Assembly (NCBI RefSeq): GCF_050749805.1
Contig: NZ_CP192738.1
Span: forward strand, 1,550,001-1,614,000
DNA length: 64,000 bases
Source: Hahella sp018986435
GTDB taxonomy: Bacteria > Pseudomonadota > Gammaproteobacteria > Pseudomonadales > Oleiphilaceae
Reading direction: 5' to 3'
Numbering within the stretch: position 1 is the first letter of the stretch; each line of letters begins with the position of its first letter. Shown piece after piece: positions 61,313-64,000 of the stretch. A program made the translations under genes and the position numbers. The notes under the pieces were generated by a model. The model worked only from the letters and a program-made list of their open reading frames with translations, made no database searches and was not told the DNA's origin.

Positions 61313-61732
61313 ATGGACGCAGCAATAGCCGCCGTCGCGCCGGATCAGGCGCTTCAGAAAGACTTTGCGCAGCCGGTCAGCTCCGGCGCCAACGCTCATG
61401 AAATCGCCCGCTTTACTGAGGTGATGGAAGCGGGGCGCCCGCATGCGGCAAGCAATGTGCAGGTGGTGCATCAAACCTATGCGACGCAGAACGCGGAAAA
61501 ACCGTTCATCAGCTTAGGCGACACCATTCTGAACAAGCTGCAGGCCATGGGGAAAGGCTATCAGGAGCGTATTCATGCGTTGGAGCAACGTATGAATCAG
61601 CCTGTCAGCTCGCCGGCGGAAGCCAACAAGCTGTTCTTTGAAGTCAGTCAGATTTCCATTCAACAGCAGATGGCGTTGGCGGTGACCAGTAAGGTCAACA
61701 AGAATGCGGAAAGCCTGTTAAGAGCGCAATAG
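61313..61732 (+). CDS. sctI: Type III secretion inner rod protein SctI
   Basis: SctI forms the rod at the base of the needle. The 139-residue protein ends in the conserved C-terminal helix NKLFFEVSQISIQQQMALAV...KVNKNAESLLRAQ, as in YscI/PrgJ, where it polymerises. The first 60 residues are variable and probably disordered. The spacing to sctJ is 15 bases. Confidence 0.88.
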   Translation: MDAAIAAVAPDQALQKDFAQPVSSGANAHEIARFTEVMEAGRPHAASNVQVVHQTYATQNAEKPFISLGDTILNKLQAMGKGYQERIHALEQRMNQPVSSPAEANKLFFEVSQISIQQQMALAVTSKVNKNAESLLRAQ

Positions 61733-61747
61733 ACTGAAGGGTATGCT

Positions 61748-62503
61748 ATGAAAAAGCGACAGATTTGGCGGTCCGGACTGTGTTTGCTGTTACTGCTGCT
61801 GGGCGGTTGTAAAACCGAGCTGTACAGCGGTTTGAGCCAGCAGGAAGGCAATGAGATGTATGCGATTCTCCGTTCCACGGGCTTTAACGTGGAGATGGAA
61901 GTGCTCGGCGCCGGTAAAGACCAGAACGTGCGTCTGAAGCTGCCCGAGCAGCAGGTGGCTCGCGCCATCAGCGTGTTGCAGAGACAGGGCTATCCTAAGC
62001 AGCATTTCGCCACCATGGGGGATATTTTTGCTAAAGACGGCCTGATTTCTTCGCCCACTGAAGAGAAAGCGCGCTTCATCTACGCCATTTCCCAGGAGTT
62101 GTCGCACACATTGTCGAACATCGACGGCGTGTTGGTGGCGAGGGTGCATGTGGTGATGCAGGAAGGGGATAAATTCGACAAGAATCCCAAGCCCAGCACC
62201 GCCTCGGTATTTATTAAATACGTCGAGGATGCGCCGATCGAAACCCTGACGCCGAAGATTAAAGCGCTGGTCTCTAACAGTATTCTCGGCCTGGATTACG
62301 ACCAAGTCTCCGTCGCTTTGTTTCCATCGAGCCTGAAGCGGATTACGTCTCCTGAGGAAGTGTCCAATGGCGGCATGATGTATCTGTGGGCGGGTATCGG
62401 CGCGCTGCTGGTGCTGCTGATTGTCGGCGCCTTGTACTACGCGGTGAGAGCGGGTTGGATTCCACGTAAAATCCAGACTCCGGCCATCCAGAAACTGGCA
62501 TGA
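61748..62503 (+). CDS. sctJ: Type III secretion inner-membrane ring lipoprotein SctJ
   Basis: SctJ forms the inner-membrane ring with SctD. The 251-residue protein has a lipoprotein signal peptide with lipobox LLGGCK (Cys at residue 21), ring-building motifs (LYSGLSQQEGNEMYAIL, ISVLQRQGYPKQHF), and a C-terminal transmembrane helix (about 210-232, MYLWAGIGALLVLLIVGALY). Its stop overlaps the start of sctK. Confidence 0.94.
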   Translation: MKKRQIWRSGLCLLLLLLGGCKTELYSGLSQQEGNEMYAILRSTGFNVEMEVLGAGKDQNVRLKLPEQQVARAISVLQRQGYPKQHFATMGDIFAKDGLISSPTEEKARFIYAISQELSHTLSNIDGVLVARVHVVMQEGDKFDKNPKPSTASVFIKYVEDAPIETLTPKIKALVSNSILGLDYDQVSVALFPSSLKRITSPEEVSNGGMMYLWAGIGALLVLLIVGALYYAVRAGWIPRKIQTPAIQKLA

Positions 62504-63183
62504 TCGACCTTATTCCCACCTCGGCCCGCTACCGTAACCTGATGTTGCGACAGGTCCACGATTTTTATCGCTATCCGGCGGACTATCTGGATTCCAGCTG
62601 GCTGAGCGACGACCCGCATTGGGAAGCGATTGAGCGCCTGTGGCGGCGGCCGGACAGCCGCAAGATTATGTCCGACTATATTCTGCAGCGTTGCGGGCTG
62701 GCTAAAACAATGGATTGCGACTTCGCCGCCTCTTATCAGAGACTGCCACTGCTGGCGGGTGAGGCATTGCAACGCATGATCATGCTGGGGGGCGCCTTAG
62801 CCTACTCGGCGCGCATTCCCAAGCGTGCGGAAGCGGTGGCGGCGCCGGCGGAACTGCATCGCTTCGCGGTGTCGAAAGCGCCGTTTCTGGCCAGAAATGC
62901 GCCGACCTTTTGTATAGATCTCGGAATTGCGGACTGGATGGATCAGGAAGCAGTGTCCCAGGGGCTGCGCTCCGCAGGCCTGAATATGCTGGCCTGTGCG
63001 CTGAACGGCGTTCCCCAATCCGTCGTCAAACGCCTGGCGTTGAAATTACCTCATGCAGTTAGCGGCATGTGCGACGCGGCATTCATGCGACAGGCTGCGC
63101 CGGAGCAGATCCAGGAAGCGCAACGCCTCATGCTTAAACTCTACCGGGAGATTGACCCATCATGCTTTCTGTTATTCGATTGA
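62500..63183 (+). CDS. sctK: Type III secretion cytoplasmic protein SctK
   Basis: SctK connects the cytoplasmic sorting platform to the inner ring. The 227-residue product has the weakly conserved YscK pattern (DFYRYPADYLDSSWL, LLAGEALQRMIMLGGALAYS, LMLKLYREIDP). The ATG overlaps the sctJ stop (ATGA) and the end overlaps sctL, so all three are coupled. The call rests on order and length plus modest similarity. Confidence 0.82.
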   Translation: MIDLIPTSARYRNLMLRQVHDFYRYPADYLDSSWLSDDPHWEAIERLWRRPDSRKIMSDYILQRCGLAKTMDCDFAASYQRLPLLAGEALQRMIMLGGALAYSARIPKRAEAVAAPAELHRFAVSKAPFLARNAPTFCIDLGIADWMDQEAVSQGLRSAGLNMLACALNGVPQSVVKRLALKLPHAVSGMCDAAFMRQAAPEQIQEAQRLMLKLYREIDPSCFLLFD

Positions 63184-63788
63184 ACGACTCCCAGGCTGAC
63201 TTTGGCCCCGCAGGCGTACTCAAGTCAGAGGATTATCGCCAGCTAAGAGATGCTGAGCAGACCATACTTGAGGCGCGGCATTCGGCTGACATGATCATGC
63301 AGCAGGCGCGGGAAGCCTATGAGGAAGAGAAAAAGCGAGGCTTCGAGGAAGGCCTACGCGAGGCGCGTCATAAGCAAGTGGAGCTGATGCTCGCTAACGC
63401 CGCGCAAATCATTCACTCCTATCAGGAAATCGAGCAGACGCTGACTAATCTGGTGATTGAATCCGTGCGCAAGATCCTCAACGAATTCGACAAAGAAGAG
63501 CTTGCCTATCAGGTCGTGCGTAAAGCGCTCTATCACATTGGCGAAGGCGCACAGGTGACGGTCAAGATCGCCACCGACGTGGCGGCGCCGGTGCGCGCCA
63601 AGATCAAGGAGGCGCTGGAGTTCTATCCAGGCCTGGAAAAATTTGAAGTCATCGCAGACCCCAATCTGGGCGACGGCGATTGCCAGATCGAAAGCAACTT
63701 CGGCGTCATCCGCGCCAATGTGGATGACCAAATGGAAGCTCTGACTCAGGCGATGAACAGTCGGATATTGGAAAGTCAGACTTTGTAA
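63162..63788 (+). CDS. sctL: Type III secretion stator protein SctL
   Basis: SctL is the injectisome counterpart of FliH; it links the SctN ATPase to the sorting platform. The 208-residue protein has a long helical N-terminal half (about 35-100; RDAEQTILEARHSADMIM and REAYEEEKKRGFEEGLREA, a short GxxxG-type stretch) and a C-terminal V-ATPase E-like domain. No sctN lies downstream in the window. It is the last gene of the operon here. Confidence 0.88.
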   Translation: MLSVIRLNDSQADFGPAGVLKSEDYRQLRDAEQTILEARHSADMIMQQAREAYEEEKKRGFEEGLREARHKQVELMLANAAQIIHSYQEIEQTLTNLVIESVRKILNEFDKEELAYQVVRKALYHIGEGAQVTVKIATDVAAPVRAKIKEALEFYPGLEKFEVIADPNLGDGDCQIESNFGVIRANVDDQMEALTQAMNSRILESQTL

Positions 63789-63824
63789 GTCTCTCGGCGT
63801 AAATTCACGTATTTTTCTCCCCGA

Positions 63825-63849
63825 CAGCGTCGCCAAACTCGCGACGCTG
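63825..63849. terminator. Hairpin after the sct operon
   Basis: CAGCGTCGC (63825-63833) and GCGACGCTG (63841-63849) form a perfect 9-base stem with a 7-base loop, 36 bases after the sctL stop. There is no T-run, so this may be a Rho-assisted or weak terminator. Its position marks the operon end. Confidence 0.6.
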
Positions 63850-63965
63850 CATTAGAATCCTGCAGCAATAATCATAAATATCCGCACATGTTCCGAGCGT
63901 ACAGGGTTGTATAACCTGCCGGCGATTGCGCCTGCGTTGTTTTCCACTTAATGCAATGGTTTGTT

Positions 63966-64000
63966 ATGGAAATCAGGATTGATGATCTAAGCGGCCCTGA
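63966..64000 (+). CDS. Start of a probable GNAT acetyltransferase (cut by window edge)
   Basis: The last 35 bases open with ATG at 63966 and read MEIRIDDLSGP, which resembles the opening of GNAT-family N-acetyltransferases. Only 11 codons are visible and no strong ribosome site precedes them, so this is tentative. Confidence 0.35.
   Translation, partial: MEIRIDDLSGP

Noticed and set aside
1..64000. tRNA or rRNA genes, insertion sequences, attachment sites, CRISPR arrays
   Set aside because: I found none on reading both strands; no transposase-like frame and no tRNA cloverleaf could be supported.

Overview
The window reads as chromosomal DNA of a motile marine gammaproteobacterium of the Hahella / Marinobacter / Pseudomonas type. 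The flagellar-chemotaxis block has the gene order of polar-flagellated pseudomonads and oceanospirilla, carries FlhF/FleN number-and-position control and a ParC/ParP polar array system, and uses sigma-54-type promoters. Hahella is my best guess at genus; this is inference from gene order and protein character, not a database match.

Bases 1-28724 (all + strand) are a nearly unbroken flagellar and chemotaxis cluster: fliG (partial), fliH, fliI, fliJ; a three-gene signalling insert resembling Pseudomonas hsbA-hsbR-hptB; fliK; fliL-fliM-fliN-fliO-fliP-fliQ-fliR-flhB; flhA-flhF-fleN-fliA; cheY-cheZ-cheA-cheB; motC-motD; parC-parP-cheW; and a DUF2802 gene. Sigma-54-like promoters sit ahead of fliK and flhA. 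A strong hairpin at 28781-28818 closes the block.

Bases 28822-48474 are a mosaic of accessory and housekeeping genes. They include two exported proteins, one of which (29548-30471) looks like a leukocidin/alpha-hemolysin-type beta-barrel pore-forming toxin. There is a coiled-coil protein with a histone-H1-like Lys/Ala/Pro tail, a P-type cation ATPase, secreted proteins of unknown function, a FixL/FixJ-like two-component pair, SOS-regulated yebG with a perfect LexA box, cytosine deaminase, leuA with a divergent Lrp-family regulator, a MarR-MFS efflux pair, and a long FabG-type reductase beside a TetR/FabR-like regulator.

Bases 48058-63788 are a type III secretion region. On the left are regulators: an LcrR-like protein, an 817-residue HTH-STAND ATPase-TPR protein and an ECF sigma factor, with an AT-rich intergenic stretch of about 1 kb between the last two. 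Next come a 1046-residue candidate effector and its CesT-type chaperone on the minus strand. A divergent Ysc-order operon follows: sctB-C-D-E-F-G-I-J-K-L. The secretin SctC ends in a SPOR-like domain instead of a recognisable pilotin-binding tail, the needle candidate is only 66 residues, and no sctN, Q, R, S, T, U or V lies in the window. The export engine must therefore be encoded elsewhere. The right edge holds the first codons of a probable GNAT acetyltransferase.

The items most worth following up are the leukocidin-like toxin, the SPOR-tailed secretin, the effector/chaperone pair with its unusual regulators, the four-copy docking repeat in CheA that probably serves ParP, and several perfect dyad or direct-repeat operator candidates.
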